Assembly (NCBI RefSeq): GCF_901482695.1
Contig: NZ_LR590484.1
Coordinates: 4,836,001 to 4,900,000, forward strand
Reading direction: 5' to 3'
DNA from: Sphingobacterium thalpophilum
GTDB taxonomy: Bacteria; Bacteroidota; Bacteroidia; Sphingobacteriales; Sphingobacteriaceae
Length of the DNA stretch: 64,000 nt
In this document: positions 36,615 through 44,917 of the stretch, piece after piece
Numbering within the stretch: position 1 is the stretch's first letter
Layout: the number at the start of each line of letters is the position of its first letter
Notes under the pieces: model-generated
Database searches by the model: none
Told to the model about the DNA's origin: nothing
The model's input: only the letters and a program-made list of their open reading frames with translations
Program-made: the position numbers and the translations under genes

Positions 36615-37487
36615 TTATCTTTGATTTTCGTAAGCAAGAAGTTCTTCCACGCAAATTTTACCAAATTTATCCGCGGCAAGTGGGCTGTCTGCTGTAATTA
36701 GTTTTCTGTCCACATGACAATCGCCGCTGATCTTCTTGTTTAGAATTTCCACACCAAGCTTTTTTAATTTTTCTCCATTAAACCAAGGCATCTCTCCGGG
36801 TTGGTATCCACTTTCTGGCAATGTAAGGTCCATTTCATCAGGAAAAGAATTGATCTTATATCCTTTATACGGAAAGTTGCCCTCGCTGCTAGCATCCGCT
36901 GCACTTAAGAGCACCGCAGGGCCATGGCAGATCGCCAGCAAGTATTTGTCTTCAGCAACCACCCAATTGATCAGCTCCTTTACATCTTTGCTTTCTGGCA
37001 GCCCCAACATTGCTCCGTGCCCTCCCGGAATAAACACAGCCACATAGTCCACATAAGATTTCCGGCTGTCAGCGATAAAGTCTTTGAGGCTATGAGGATT
37101 TGAAAATTGCGTATTGTACTTTTCGAGGATCTTACCGATGTGTTCATCTTCATAGGGCATCGCCCACATTTCAAACTTAACTGAATCGCCATTTGGCGTG
37201 TAAAAGTCAACTTCAAATCCCGCCTGCTCAAAATGAAGAATAGGTACCAGCGTCTCTACAGGGTGATTACCTGTAGAGAATTTTTTTCCGTTTTTCATTG
37301 TCATATAGCGTTGTTCTGTACAGAGAACGAGGATCTTTTTTCTGGTATCCTTGTTGGTGTCGTTGTACTTTTTTTTGCTGTAATCTGTTTTGGTCGAGAC
37401 CATTGCCTTTCTCGAAAAGAACGACGGTTCATAACCAATGCCGTCAAATACCGGCTCTTTGCTTAAATCGTTTGAAAATAATGCCAT
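36615..37487 (-). CDS. hchA: Protein/nucleic acid deglycase-glyoxalase III, Hsp31 (HchA) family
   Basis: The 290-residue protein from ATG 37487 (MALFSNDLSKEPVFDGIGYE) is colinear with HchA. The DJ-1/PfpI nucleophile elbow reads AICHGPAVLL with the catalytic cysteine, preceded by YVDYVAVFIPGGHGAMLGLP; HVDRKLITADSP follows. HchA converts methylglyoxal to lactate, repairs glycated proteins and acts as a heat-inducible chaperone in the cytosol. An upstream start would add 32 atypical residues and is rejected. Confidence 0.92.
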   Translation of the reverse strand: MALFSNDLSKEPVFDGIGYEPSFFSRKAMVSTKTDYSKKKYNDTNKDTRKKILVLCTEQRYMTMKNGKKFSTGNHPVETLVPILHFEQAGFEVDFYTPNGDSVKFEMWAMPYEDEHIGKILEKYNTQFSNPHSLKDFIADSRKSYVDYVAVFIPGGHGAMLGLPESKDVKELINWVVAEDKYLLAICHGPAVLLSAADASSEGNFPYKGYKINSFPDEMDLTLPESGYQPGEMPWFNGEKLKKLGVEILNKKISGDCHVDRKLITADSPLAADKFGKICVEELLAYENQR

Positions 37488-37739
37488 AATATATTTTTTA
37501 TGATTAGCGATTCTTTTAATTGTGCAAACTGCGTGATACTTAAGTCGAAAGCTGAGAAGATTTCGCTTGTAGACCGTCTTCAACTATAAAACATAACAAT
37601 TTCGAGAACTATGCCGTTCACGAAAAAAGATATTTATATGAAAAGGTGAATAAATAGCTATCGCGTTTCGCGTGGTTTAAGCTCGGTGGAAGATCTTCGC
37701 AAGGATTTTATCCAGTTTTCAGCGAAAATTGACATTAAA

Positions 37740-37759
37740 AACATACTATATAGTATGTT
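37740..37759. promoter_or_regulatory. Operator before the cytochrome gene, likely TetR site
   Basis: AACATACTATATAGTATGTT is a perfect 20-base palindrome. It sits seven bases before the -7 element TACATTTG (37767-37774) and is repeated with one symmetric mismatch at 39549-39568. The TetR gene between the two sites is the natural partner. Confidence 0.8.
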
Positions 37760-37766
37760 ATTGTTT

Positions 37767-37774
37767 TACATTTG
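37767..37774 (+). promoter_or_regulatory. -7 promoter element of the cytochrome gene
   Basis: TACATTTG fits TAnnTTTG. It lies 30 bases before the start codon at 37804, directly after the palindrome. Confidence 0.55.
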
Positions 37775-37803
37775 TGCCATTGGTCCAAAACGAGTCAACA
37801 TTC

Positions 37804-38802
37804 ATGAATAAGGCTTATATCGTATTATTGGGTATTATCTTTATACCGGCACTTTTGATCGTACTAAACGACAATGGCATAAATTCAAATATTGAAGATA
37901 ATATTGAGTTCAAGAAGAAGCTTTCCCAATACGGATTATTTCAGGGTAAGTTGTCAGACCTTACGCCAATAGCAGAGGCTGAGCAGCTAGAAGTTTCGTC
38001 AGCGCTCTTTACCGATTATGCTGAAAAGCAACGTATTCTTCTGCTTCCCCAAGGTGGAAAGATGGTTGCCCTAGGGAGCGGGCTTCCCGACTTTCCGGAC
38101 GGTACGATACTGGCCAAGACCTTTTTTTATGTCGACACCGTTAGAAAACCTGGAGCCGGAAAACGTATTATAGAAACGCGACTGCTGATTAAGCATAAAT
38201 CGCAGTGGAATGCAGCTACCTATAGATGGAACGAGAGGCAAGATGACGCCTTCTTACTGACCAGGGGCGATACCGTTGCAGTTACGTTCTGGGATGAAAA
38301 GCGAAGGAATAGGAAAACTGCCTACAAAATTCCATCCAGGGCGGACTGTATCGCATGCCACCGGCAGGGTAGTGGTCTCTTTCCGATCGGCCCCAAACTC
38401 AGAAATCTCAATGTCCAAATCGACCGAGGGGATAAGCGAGTGAATCAGCTGGATTACCTCAGACAAAGGGGGAAGCTGGAACTCAAATCGTTAGCGGCAA
38501 TAGACAAGATGACCGACTATAAGGCTCTTTCCACACCGCTGGACCAGCGGGCACGGGCTTACTTGGACATCAACTGTGCACATTGCCACAGTCCCGGGGG
38601 TATTGGCGGCATTACCCAACTTGACCTGAGGTATGAGACTCCAGTGAATGAGACAGGTATCTTGTTCAAGCAAGCGAAAATTGCCGGCAGAATCACCATT
38701 TCCGGTGAGCTTCATATGCCCAAGATCGGCACGACCGTTCCTCACGATGAGGGCATCAGGCTAATCTTAGATTATATTGAGCAGCTTGACAAGAAGAAAT
38801 GA
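37804..38802 (+). CDS. Periplasmic di-haem cytochrome c-like protein, SO2930 family
   Basis: The 332-residue product from ATG 37804 (MNKAYIVLLGIIFIPALLIV) has a membrane-anchor or signal sequence and two haem c motifs, CIACH (in SRADCIACHRQGSG) and CAHCH (in DINCAHCHSPGG). The rest agrees with the SO2930/TIGR03806 family: LSQYGLFQGKLSDLTP at the N terminus, LPDFPDGTILAKTFFY, GKRIIETRLLIKHKSQW and MPKIGTTVPHDEGIRL at the C terminus. A role in periplasmic electron transfer is likely. An earlier ATG (37729) would place translation across the operator and is rejected. It lies upstream of the TetR gene, in the same direction. Confidence 0.87.
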   Translation: MNKAYIVLLGIIFIPALLIVLNDNGINSNIEDNIEFKKKLSQYGLFQGKLSDLTPIAEAEQLEVSSALFTDYAEKQRILLLPQGGKMVALGSGLPDFPDGTILAKTFFYVDTVRKPGAGKRIIETRLLIKHKSQWNAATYRWNERQDDAFLLTRGDTVAVTFWDEKRRNRKTAYKIPSRADCIACHRQGSGLFPIGPKLRNLNVQIDRGDKRVNQLDYLRQRGKLELKSLAAIDKMTDYKALSTPLDQRARAYLDINCAHCHSPGGIGGITQLDLRYETPVNETGILFKQAKIAGRITISGELHMPKIGTTVPHDEGIRLILDYIEQLDKKK

Positions 38803-38873
38803 AAATTAAAACGCAGAGAACACCCAATTATGGGTATCTTTCAAAGGACAATAACGAACACAGCGTATTTACC

Positions 38874-39463
38874 ATGAAAAAGGCAGAAACAACCCGGTTA
38901 ATGATCCTTCGTAAAGCTTTTGAGCTTATCTATGCAAAAGGATACCGGAACACCAGCTCGACGAAATAATTGCCACCACAGCGGTGACCAAGGGAGCATT
39001 CTATTATCACTTCAAATCGAAAGATGCAATGGGCCTAGCCATCATAAACGAAATACTAAAACCGACTTTAAACGGAAGTTTTATCGAGCCTTTACGGTCT
39101 GGGGCAGATCCTGTCCATAGCATCTACGGGCTGATCCGTTATCTATTGTTGGAAGATGAATTCTTACAGGTCGAATATGGCTGTCCCGCAGCCAATTTCA
39201 CCCAGGAAATGACGCCCTGGGATTCCAAGTTCACTAAAGTACTGGAAGAGCTTGCGGATGAATGGGCAAAGGTCATGGTGGCGGCACTTGAAAGAGGGCA
39301 ACAGGATGGGCTGATTCGCGCCGATGTGGTGCCTGGGCAAGTTACGCTTTTTGTCATATCTGGCTATTGGGGCATCCGGAATTTCGGAAAACTGGCAAAC
39401 AGCAAAACCGTTTATTTGCCCTACCTGAAAGAATTAAAGAATTACTTGGCGAGCCTCAGATAA
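38874..39463 (+). pseudogene. TetR/AcrR family regulator, frameshifted in the DNA-binding domain
   Basis: From ATG 38874 the frame begins well (MKKAETTRLMILRKAFELIY, then AKGYRNTS), but one base is missing near 38958, where the family expects an S-I-D-E sequence. Translation ends at TAA 38967-38969. In the next frame the protein continues perfectly: DEIIATTAVTKGAFYYHFKS, then the helical ligand domain to 39463. So a normal 196-residue TetR is split in the recognition helix, and this strain cannot make the intact repressor, unless this is a sequencing error. It is flanked by two copies of a palindromic operator, before the cytochrome gene and before the membrane-protein genes, which makes it the likely repressor of both. 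Confidence 0.88.
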
Positions 39464-39540
39464 CTGCATTGGGCTATATTGCAGGCAATGCTGAACGTAA
39501 TGCTCAATTGCCCGCTACAGCTAACCGGAGTAATTTTTTT

Positions 39541-39576
39541 ACATTAAAAACATACCATATAGTATGTTTTTAATGT
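39541..39576. promoter_or_regulatory. Extended TetR-type operator before the membrane-protein genes
   Basis: A 36-base near-perfect palindrome: 15-base arms beginning ACATTAAAAACATAC flank CATATA, with only one symmetric mismatch pair. The first 15 bases also precede the site at 37740 (ACATTAAAAACATAC is shared), so both promoters carry an almost identical core. The -7 element TATCTTTG (39576-39583) begins at the end of the palindrome. Confidence 0.82.
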
Positions 39577-39662
39577 ATCTTTGAAATCGGGAGCCGCGTT
39601 CACAAATTCGGCGCGTATCCATTCCGCAAATAATGTATTACAAAGACAAATATCAACATACA

Positions 39663-40121
39663 ATGCACTCCACATTATTACTTTTACATTCATGGACACG
39701 ATGGCTTGTACTGGGCTTTTTGCTTTATGCGATCTACAAGGCATCCATAGGGTATTTCAAAGACACCCCGTTCACCAAGGCCGATGACAGCGTCAGGCAC
39801 TGGACGGCAACTATTGCGCATGTCCAACTGATGCTGGGAATCATGCTGTTTACGAATAGTCAGATCGCCAAGGGCTACTGGTCATCGGAATCATTTCAGG
39901 ATTTCGACATGACCTTTTTTGGGCTGATCCATGTGATCCTGATGCTGGCCTCTATCGTGATACTTACCATCGGGTCGGCCCTCGCCAAGCGCAGGACTGC
40001 TGATCGGGAAAAGTTTAGGACCATGCTCCTCTGGTATTCAATCGCTCTGTTAATCATTTTTATCGCTATACCCTGGCCATTTTCACCACTGGCGAATAGA
40101 CCCTATTTAAGAATACACTAA
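39663..40121 (+). CDS. Four-helix membrane protein, haem/cytochrome-b-like
   Basis: The 152-residue product from ATG 39663 (MHSTLLLLHSWTRWLVLGFL) has four hydrophobic segments (about 5-25, 45-68, 80-102, 118-138). The HSWTRWL start and later histidines (HVQLMLGIMLF, IHVILMLAS) are arranged as in proteins annotated as cytochrome-b-like in Bacteroidota, and could bind haem. An upstream ATG (39633) adds ten residues. It begins behind the palindromic operator and is followed at two bases by the DUF3817 gene. Confidence 0.72.
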   Translation: MHSTLLLLHSWTRWLVLGFLLYAIYKASIGYFKDTPFTKADDSVRHWTATIAHVQLMLGIMLFTNSQIAKGYWSSESFQDFDMTFFGLIHVILMLASIVILTIGSALAKRRTADREKFRTMLLWYSIALLIIFIAIPWPFSPLANRPYLRIH

Positions 40122-40123
40122 AG

Positions 40124-40438
40124 ATGAAACACTATTTTATTACATCTGTCGGCCGGCTAAGGCTGCTCGCTTTTTTGGAAGGCGTTTCTTTGCTCGTACT
40201 TGTTTTTGTAGCAGTACCGATGAAACATTTTTTTGACAACCCTGCAGCTGTAAAGGCTATAGGTCCTGTGCACGGCGCATTGTTTCTTCTTTTCATTTTC
40301 AATGCACTTCGGGTTGGCGTCGAAGAGCGGTGGAAATTTCGGGAAACGACTTGGAAGGTCCTTTTGGCCTGTTTTGTGCCCTTTGGCACATTTTATATCG
40401 ATTACAGCATTCTTCGCAACCTCGATTCGCGGGACTAA
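40124..40438 (+). CDS. DUF3817 family membrane protein
   Basis: The 104-residue protein has the DUF3817 layout: LLAFLEGVSLLVLVFVAVPM, then GPVHGALFLLFIFNALRVG with the conserved HG, and LLACFVPFGTFYID near the end, three transmembrane segments in all. It starts two bases after the preceding stop. The function of the family is not known. Here it belongs to the TetR-controlled group. Confidence 0.87.
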   Translation: MKHYFITSVGRLRLLAFLEGVSLLVLVFVAVPMKHFFDNPAAVKAIGPVHGALFLLFIFNALRVGVEERWKFRETTWKVLLACFVPFGTFYIDYSILRNLDSRD

Positions 40439-40472
40439 GCCATTGAATAAGCCATTGAATATTTCATGGATG

Positions 40473-40507
40473 TTTACCGCCTGCCTTTTTTGGGGCATGG
40501 CGGTAAA
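40473..40507. terminator. Bidirectional terminator between convergent genes
   Basis: TTTACCGCC pairs with GGCGGTAAA, with inner TGCC/GGCA across a T-rich loop. It lies between the DUF3817 gene and the convergent lipoprotein gene (stop at 40524). Confidence 0.6.
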
Positions 40508-40523
40508 TGTATAGTTAGTTTGA

Positions 40524-41618
40524 CTATCCTGCGGACATCACTAGCGTAAGGGACGTAACAAACTCAAGACCTGTAGTTGTCAGTGCCTTAATCGTTATCT
40601 TGTAGCTACCAGCCATTAAGCTTTCACTTTTCTTCACGGTAATCTCCCCTGTTTGGGTATTTACGCTAAACAGCTTTTCCGTATCAGCAAACGCGAGCCC
40701 ATCCTTTTGTATCGAAACAAGCTCAAAAGTAGATTTATATTTCTCGGGATAAAGAGTAGGTGCTGCAGACACATAACCGTTTGAAAGACCAATATGGAGG
40801 AGACTGAAATCGATGGTCAGATTTAGGTCGGGGTAATATTGCCCAAACAAAAATTTAATTTGTGGAATGAGGATGACCCTTAAGGTTGTCGAAGCCACAG
40901 GAAAACCATCTTTCCTAAGTTCTGGAGTTAGTTCGAACGATTGTTCAGCTTTCTTTTCCGGATCGCCGGCATCTTTGGAAAGTTTGATATTCGCGCCCAC
41001 GATGGAAGCTATATGTTCCTGCCCATCTTTCATTTTTAAATGAAAGCTAGCGCCAGCAGTAGGAAGCCCAAGAGGATCGATTTCAAAAACAGTCGCTTGG
41101 TCACTATACAGCACGTAGGAATAAGGTAACCCGCTGTCGCTTTTTAGCCCCTTGATACCAATCATTCCACTACTTATTTTTAATGAAAAACTTTCCTTGG
41201 CTACCACCGCACCATGCGATTCTTTAGCAACCAACGTGATCCTATATTCATCAGGAATACGCGCATCGATGGACTGAGCACCATTTGGATACAGCAGTGC
41301 ACTGTTAATCTGTATACTTTGGCTTTCGCTATGATATTTAATAGCCTGGTTTAGTCTGTCGCTGAGTTTATATCCGTTACCGATATTGACATCCTGGGTC
41401 TGGGAAAAGTCAAAGCTGAACGTCAGTCCAGCAGCTGAGAATAGGTTATCCGACAATTTAATCTCCCGGGTCTCGCCGTAGCGAAGACTAACCTGCGAAG
41501 GCAACGACAGCAGGATTTCAGAAGGAGCGGGGGTTGTTTCCTTTTTACAGGATGATAGACCGCTGAACATAAGGATCAGGGCAGCTGTAATAGCAGATCG
41601 TGTGTTGATGTATTTCAT
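40524..41618 (-). CDS. Secreted lipoprotein with cadherin-like beta domains
   Basis: The 364-residue protein from ATG 41618 (MKYINTRSAITAALILMFSG) has a lipobox LSSC at about residue 24, followed by KKE, a signal for the outer surface in Bacteroidota. The rest is predominantly beta, with a cadherin/Ig-like repeat near the C terminus (LFSVNTQTGEITVKKSESLM and AGSYKITIKALTTTGLEF). It is divergent from a TonB-dependent receptor gene with which it shares a palindromic promoter region, so it may bind the same ligand. I know no specific family. Confidence 0.72.
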   Translation of the reverse strand: MKYINTRSAITAALILMFSGLSSCKKETTPAPSEILLSLPSQVSLRYGETREIKLSDNLFSAAGLTFSFDFSQTQDVNIGNGYKLSDRLNQAIKYHSESQSIQINSALLYPNGAQSIDARIPDEYRITLVAKESHGAVVAKESFSLKISSGMIGIKGLKSDSGLPYSYVLYSDQATVFEIDPLGLPTAGASFHLKMKDGQEHIASIVGANIKLSKDAGDPEKKAEQSFELTPELRKDGFPVASTTLRVILIPQIKFLFGQYYPDLNLTIDFSLLHIGLSNGYVSAAPTLYPEKYKSTFELVSIQKDGLAFADTEKLFSVNTQTGEITVKKSESLMAGSYKITIKALTTTGLEFVTSLTLVMSAG

Positions 41619-41661
41619 ATCGTTTGAAAAATTTTGACGAAGGTAATGATTGTAAATTATT

Positions 41662-41680
41662 AATGCAACATTATTGCATT
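41662..41680. promoter_or_regulatory. Palindrome in the divergent lipoprotein/TonB-receptor promoter
   Basis: AATGCAA-CATTA-TTGCATT has perfect 7-base arms. It is 16 bases before the -7 element TATTTTTG (41696-41703) of the receptor gene and 44 bases from the lipoprotein start. The AT-rich 19-base form is like Fur/Zur-family boxes, but its owner is unknown. Confidence 0.65.
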
Positions 41681-41695
41681 TAATACTTTCTTTTC

Positions 41696-41703
41696 TATTT
41701 TTG
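41696..41703 (+). promoter_or_regulatory. -7 promoter element of the TonB-dependent receptor gene
   Basis: TATTTTTG matches TAnnTTTG and lies 26 bases before the start codon at 41730. Confidence 0.55.
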
Positions 41704-41729
41704 CAGCACACACAGGAATAGATTACAAT

Positions 41730-44117
41730 ATGGTACCCCATCAGAAAAGAATATTTTTCGCATCCCTGGCTACGTTGGTGACTGCAGGATCTGTACAGGC
41801 ACAAAACGAAGCATCAGTCGATACATTGCGAAACATCAAGCTGCCGACCGCGCGCGCGACTGGCCTTATCATGGATCAATGGCAGAAGACAAAGCTTGAT
41901 CGAAATCAGCTGGACCGTGCCCAGGCACAGACGATTGGCGAGACTTTGAGCCATATTTCAGGCGTGCAGAACGCTTCTTTTGGGCCCAATGTGGGGATGC
42001 CCATGATACGCAGTCTTAGCGGAAGCAGAGTCAGTGTGTTGAACAATGGTCTTTCGATCAATGATTTATCGGGAATCAGTCCAAACCTAAACCCCAATAT
42101 TGATATCCACAATCTACGTGAAGTAGACCTGTATAAAGGAGCTTCGACTGTATTATTTGGCGGAAAAGCGATCGGTGGGGCGGTAAATCTGCAAGATAAT
42201 ACGATTCCTATAGCTCGTTTAGAAAAGCGGATCAAAGGCCAGGCGGTATCAGAATTGGGTACGAATAGCGGAAATATCCAATCGCTCTCTCTGAACACCA
42301 ATATTGGAAATTACTGGGTGGCACATATCGGCGCTATGCGACAAGCGCATGGTCATCTCAAAATACCCGGTAATACTAAAGCTCCGATTGCCTATGATCC
42401 AACAATTGATCCACTAACCGCCGCCATGGCACAGGTAAACGTCGAGCGCGAGACCGTTCAAAATCTGACCTTATATCCGTATTTGAGCCGGTTTGTACTC
42501 GATAACATGGGCGATCCAACCTGGGGCTTGTCCGAAGCTGATCTATATACCTTCGAAAGTTATTCGTTTATCAATGGCGAAAGGGTACCGAACCCTAAAA
42601 ATGACAAATATATCGCGGGACAAGATCCAAATACGCCACTTTATTCCGAAGTTGTCCATGGGATTACAGATTACGCTCCTGTGAAAAAGGGCATAATGCC
42701 CAACAGTCATGCCGACAGACGTTCGGTTAATGCAGGAGCTAGTTACCTCAGGGAAAACTTTCGGATAGGTCTGGGATTATATGCCCTTGAAGGTTATTAT
42801 GGTGTCCCCGGATTTGCTCAGCTGAATAGGCCTGTCCACAGCCATACAGCGGCCTGGATTCCGGTCTATGAAGCAATCAATACACGTACTTATTCCTATG
42901 CCTGGCAATTGGAATCTGCCTTAAAAACAAAAACAAAACTGATGTCAGAGATCAAACTGAAGTATAGAGGTGAACTATCCGATGATCGCGAACTTCTGGG
43001 CAAATATCGTGTCAATAAGTTTGATAGCCAGCGCCATACGCTTCGTACAGAGCTAACACAGCAATTCAGGTTTTTTTGGCATAGTGTCAGCGGATTTGAC
43101 TTTTCCTATTTGGAATTAAAGGGACAAGGTGAGCGGCGCTATATTCCCAATAGTTCGAGTTGTGAAGGTGGGATGTTTACGTTGCAGTCGCTTGATTTTT
43201 ACCCGATTGCTTTTAAGCTGGGCTATCGTCATGATTGGGCTAGCCGCCGTGCGCTGAGCGATCCCACTTACCAGCGGAGCCGGGGGCTTTCCGGAGGAAG
43301 TCTCTCTGACCGGCATTTTCAGTTAAACCAGCTTTCTGGAGATATGCGATATACCTTATTTGATATTGCTTATGTACAAGCTACATGCTCCCATGCGGAG
43401 CGCGCGCCAGGGGTTAATGAGCTTTACGCTGGTAATGATCATTTTGCAATGTTGGTAGAGGAGAATGGGGACGACCGGTTAGTGAAGGAGCTTTCAAACT
43501 CCTATGAGTTTTCTGGGGGAATAAAACATGGTGGGTTTAAATTATCGGCCGCCCGTTATCGAAGCTTTTTTAAGAATTATTTATATCTTGCCCATACCGG
43601 CATTTCTCGCTCTGGTGGATTCTTGGTAAAAGAATGGCGGGCATCGGACACGGAAATTCACGGCTGGGAACTGGAAGGCGGCTATATGCATACATGGTCT
43701 GCAAATCGCCAGGTAGAAATGAATGCTTATGCTGATCTTGTCAAAAATATGAATACCTCCGATGACAGCATGCGTAAATGGGCAGAAGGCGACTACATGC
43801 CAAATCTACCAACAAGCCGATATGGAATTTCATTGTCAGTACAATTCAAAAACTTCTTCGGAAGTGGCAATTTCGAACGGTACTTGAAACAACGATATTT
43901 AGGTAAAAATATCAATATGGAACCGGCAATGCCTGCTTACTCGCTGGTAGCAGGACAATTGGGTTATAAAATGAGAATTAAAAGCTATGAAATTATGTAT
44001 TTCATTAGTGGAACAAACCTACTGAATACCGAAGCACGTCCGCAAAACTCAACCCTTAAATACTTGGCGCCACTTCCCGGCCGTAATATTTCGTTCGGTT
44101 TAAAATTAATCATATAA
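41730..44117 (+). CDS. TonB-dependent outer-membrane receptor
   Basis: The 795-residue protein has a signal peptide (MVPHQKRIFFASLATLVTAG to QAQ), a plug domain (GETLSHISGVQNASFGPNVG, IRSLSGSRVSVLNNGLSIND, LREVDLYKGASTVLFGGKAI), and a barrel that ends with a terminal aromatic strand. There is no N-terminal carboxypeptidase-regulatory domain. The plug sequence resembles receptors for metals or metallophores (ZnuD-like), but ligand assignment is tentative. It is divergent from a lipoprotein and directly behind a palindromic operator; both fit iron- or zinc-dependent repression. Confidence 0.87.
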   Translation: MVPHQKRIFFASLATLVTAGSVQAQNEASVDTLRNIKLPTARATGLIMDQWQKTKLDRNQLDRAQAQTIGETLSHISGVQNASFGPNVGMPMIRSLSGSRVSVLNNGLSINDLSGISPNLNPNIDIHNLREVDLYKGASTVLFGGKAIGGAVNLQDNTIPIARLEKRIKGQAVSELGTNSGNIQSLSLNTNIGNYWVAHIGAMRQAHGHLKIPGNTKAPIAYDPTIDPLTAAMAQVNVERETVQNLTLYPYLSRFVLDNMGDPTWGLSEADLYTFESYSFINGERVPNPKNDKYIAGQDPNTPLYSEVVHGITDYAPVKKGIMPNSHADRRSVNAGASYLRENFRIGLGLYALEGYYGVPGFAQLNRPVHSHTAAWIPVYEAINTRTYSYAWQLESALKTKTKLMSEIKLKYRGELSDDRELLGKYRVNKFDSQRHTLRTELTQQFRFFWHSVSGFDFSYLELKGQGERRYIPNSSSCEGGMFTLQSLDFYPIAFKLGYRHDWASRRALSDPTYQRSRGLSGGSLSDRHFQLNQLSGDMRYTLFDIAYVQATCSHAERAPGVNELYAGNDHFAMLVEENGDDRLVKELSNSYEFSGGIKHGGFKLSAARYRSFFKNYLYLAHTGISRSGGFLVKEWRASDTEIHGWELEGGYMHTWSANRQVEMNAYADLVKNMNTSDDSMRKWAEGDYMPNLPTSRYGISLSVQFKNFFGSGNFERYLKQRYLGKNINMEPAMPAYSLVAGQLGYKMRIKSYEIMYFISGTNLLNTEARPQNSTLKYLAPLPGRNISFGLKLII

Positions 44118-44274
44118 TAAATGCCGCATGCGTCAGATACTGGCAGGCGTCATGCCGAAGAATTCGTTCGCTACGTTTTTTTGCCCGTACGATAATTGCT
44201 AGATTTGGAGACAGGATCTACCATATAATCCATAGACAGCAAATGAACGAAATAAAAGATCGAAATAACACATA

Positions 44275-44862
44275 ATGGCTGATGTATTAACAAGTTATCT
44301 ATTTTCAACAGGACAGCTATCAGCTGAGGAAGTCGAGTGTTCTATACCGTTCTTCCGGCGCATCATCTTAAAAAAGGGCGACTTTTTTATGCGTGAAGAT
44401 GAGTTCTGTCGCCACATAGGCTTTATTGCCTGCGGAGCCGTAAAAGCCTATGCTACCGACGACGAAGGGAAGGTAAATATCACCTGCTTTAAGTTTGAAA
44501 ACGAATTTGTCACCTCGTTTGCTGAGTTTGTGGCGCAGGAAAAATCCTGCAGGAGTATCCAGGCGATAGAAGATAGTATAATCTATGAAATAAACTATCC
44601 CGGCTATCAGCATTTGCTACTTAATGTCAATGCTTGGAACAGCATTATAAAGTTGATATTGGAGCAGGAGTATAAACAGAAAGAACGTTATCTACTGAAC
44701 TACAACAATCGGTCTGCAGTGGATAAATATCGCCATGTCCTGTGCAGTGAACCGATGCTCGTCCAGCGCGTAACTAATCAAGATCTCGCATCCTACCTCG
44801 GCATCACCCAGCGGTCGCTTACACGTGCCAAAGGACAAATACATAAACTCAATGTATTATAG
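44275..44862 (+). CDS. Crp/Fnr family transcriptional regulator
   Basis: The 195-residue protein has a cyclic-nucleotide-binding-like barrel (about 20-115; GFIACGAVKAYATDDEGKVN) and a C-terminal helix-turn-helix (QDLASYLGITQRSLTRAKGQ). There is no iron-sulfur cysteine cluster of the Fnr type, and the ligand pocket is degenerate, as in many Bacteroidota members. The end of the gene overlaps a palindrome before the MBL-fold gene, and the two are probably regulator and target. Confidence 0.87.
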   Translation: MADVLTSYLFSTGQLSAEEVECSIPFFRRIILKKGDFFMREDEFCRHIGFIACGAVKAYATDDEGKVNITCFKFENEFVTSFAEFVAQEKSCRSIQAIEDSIIYEINYPGYQHLLLNVNAWNSIIKLILEQEYKQKERYLLNYNNRSAVDKYRHVLCSEPMLVQRVTNQDLASYLGITQRSLTRAKGQIHKLNVL

Positions 44863-44874
44863 GACAAATGTCCT
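44861..44874. promoter_or_regulatory. Candidate Crp/Fnr site before the MBL-fold gene
   Basis: AGGACA-AA-TGTCCT is a perfect inverted repeat that overlaps the stop of the regulator gene. Its centre lies near -40 to -43 relative to the start implied by the -7 element at 44897, the position of class II Crp/Fnr activators. Confidence 0.6.
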
Positions 44875-44896
44875 TATCAATGAGAAATCAGTGCTG

Positions 44897-44904
44897 TACA
44901 TTTG
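44897..44904 (+). promoter_or_regulatory. -7 promoter element of the MBL-fold gene
   Basis: TACATTTG matches TAnnTTTG and lies 13 bases before the start codon at 44918. Confidence 0.55.
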
Positions 44905-44917
44905 CGTAAAAAGAACT

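Noticed and set aside
37729..37803. Translation of the cytochrome gene from ATG 37729
   Set aside because: This start would run through the TetR operator and the -7 element; the signal sequence begins properly at 37804.
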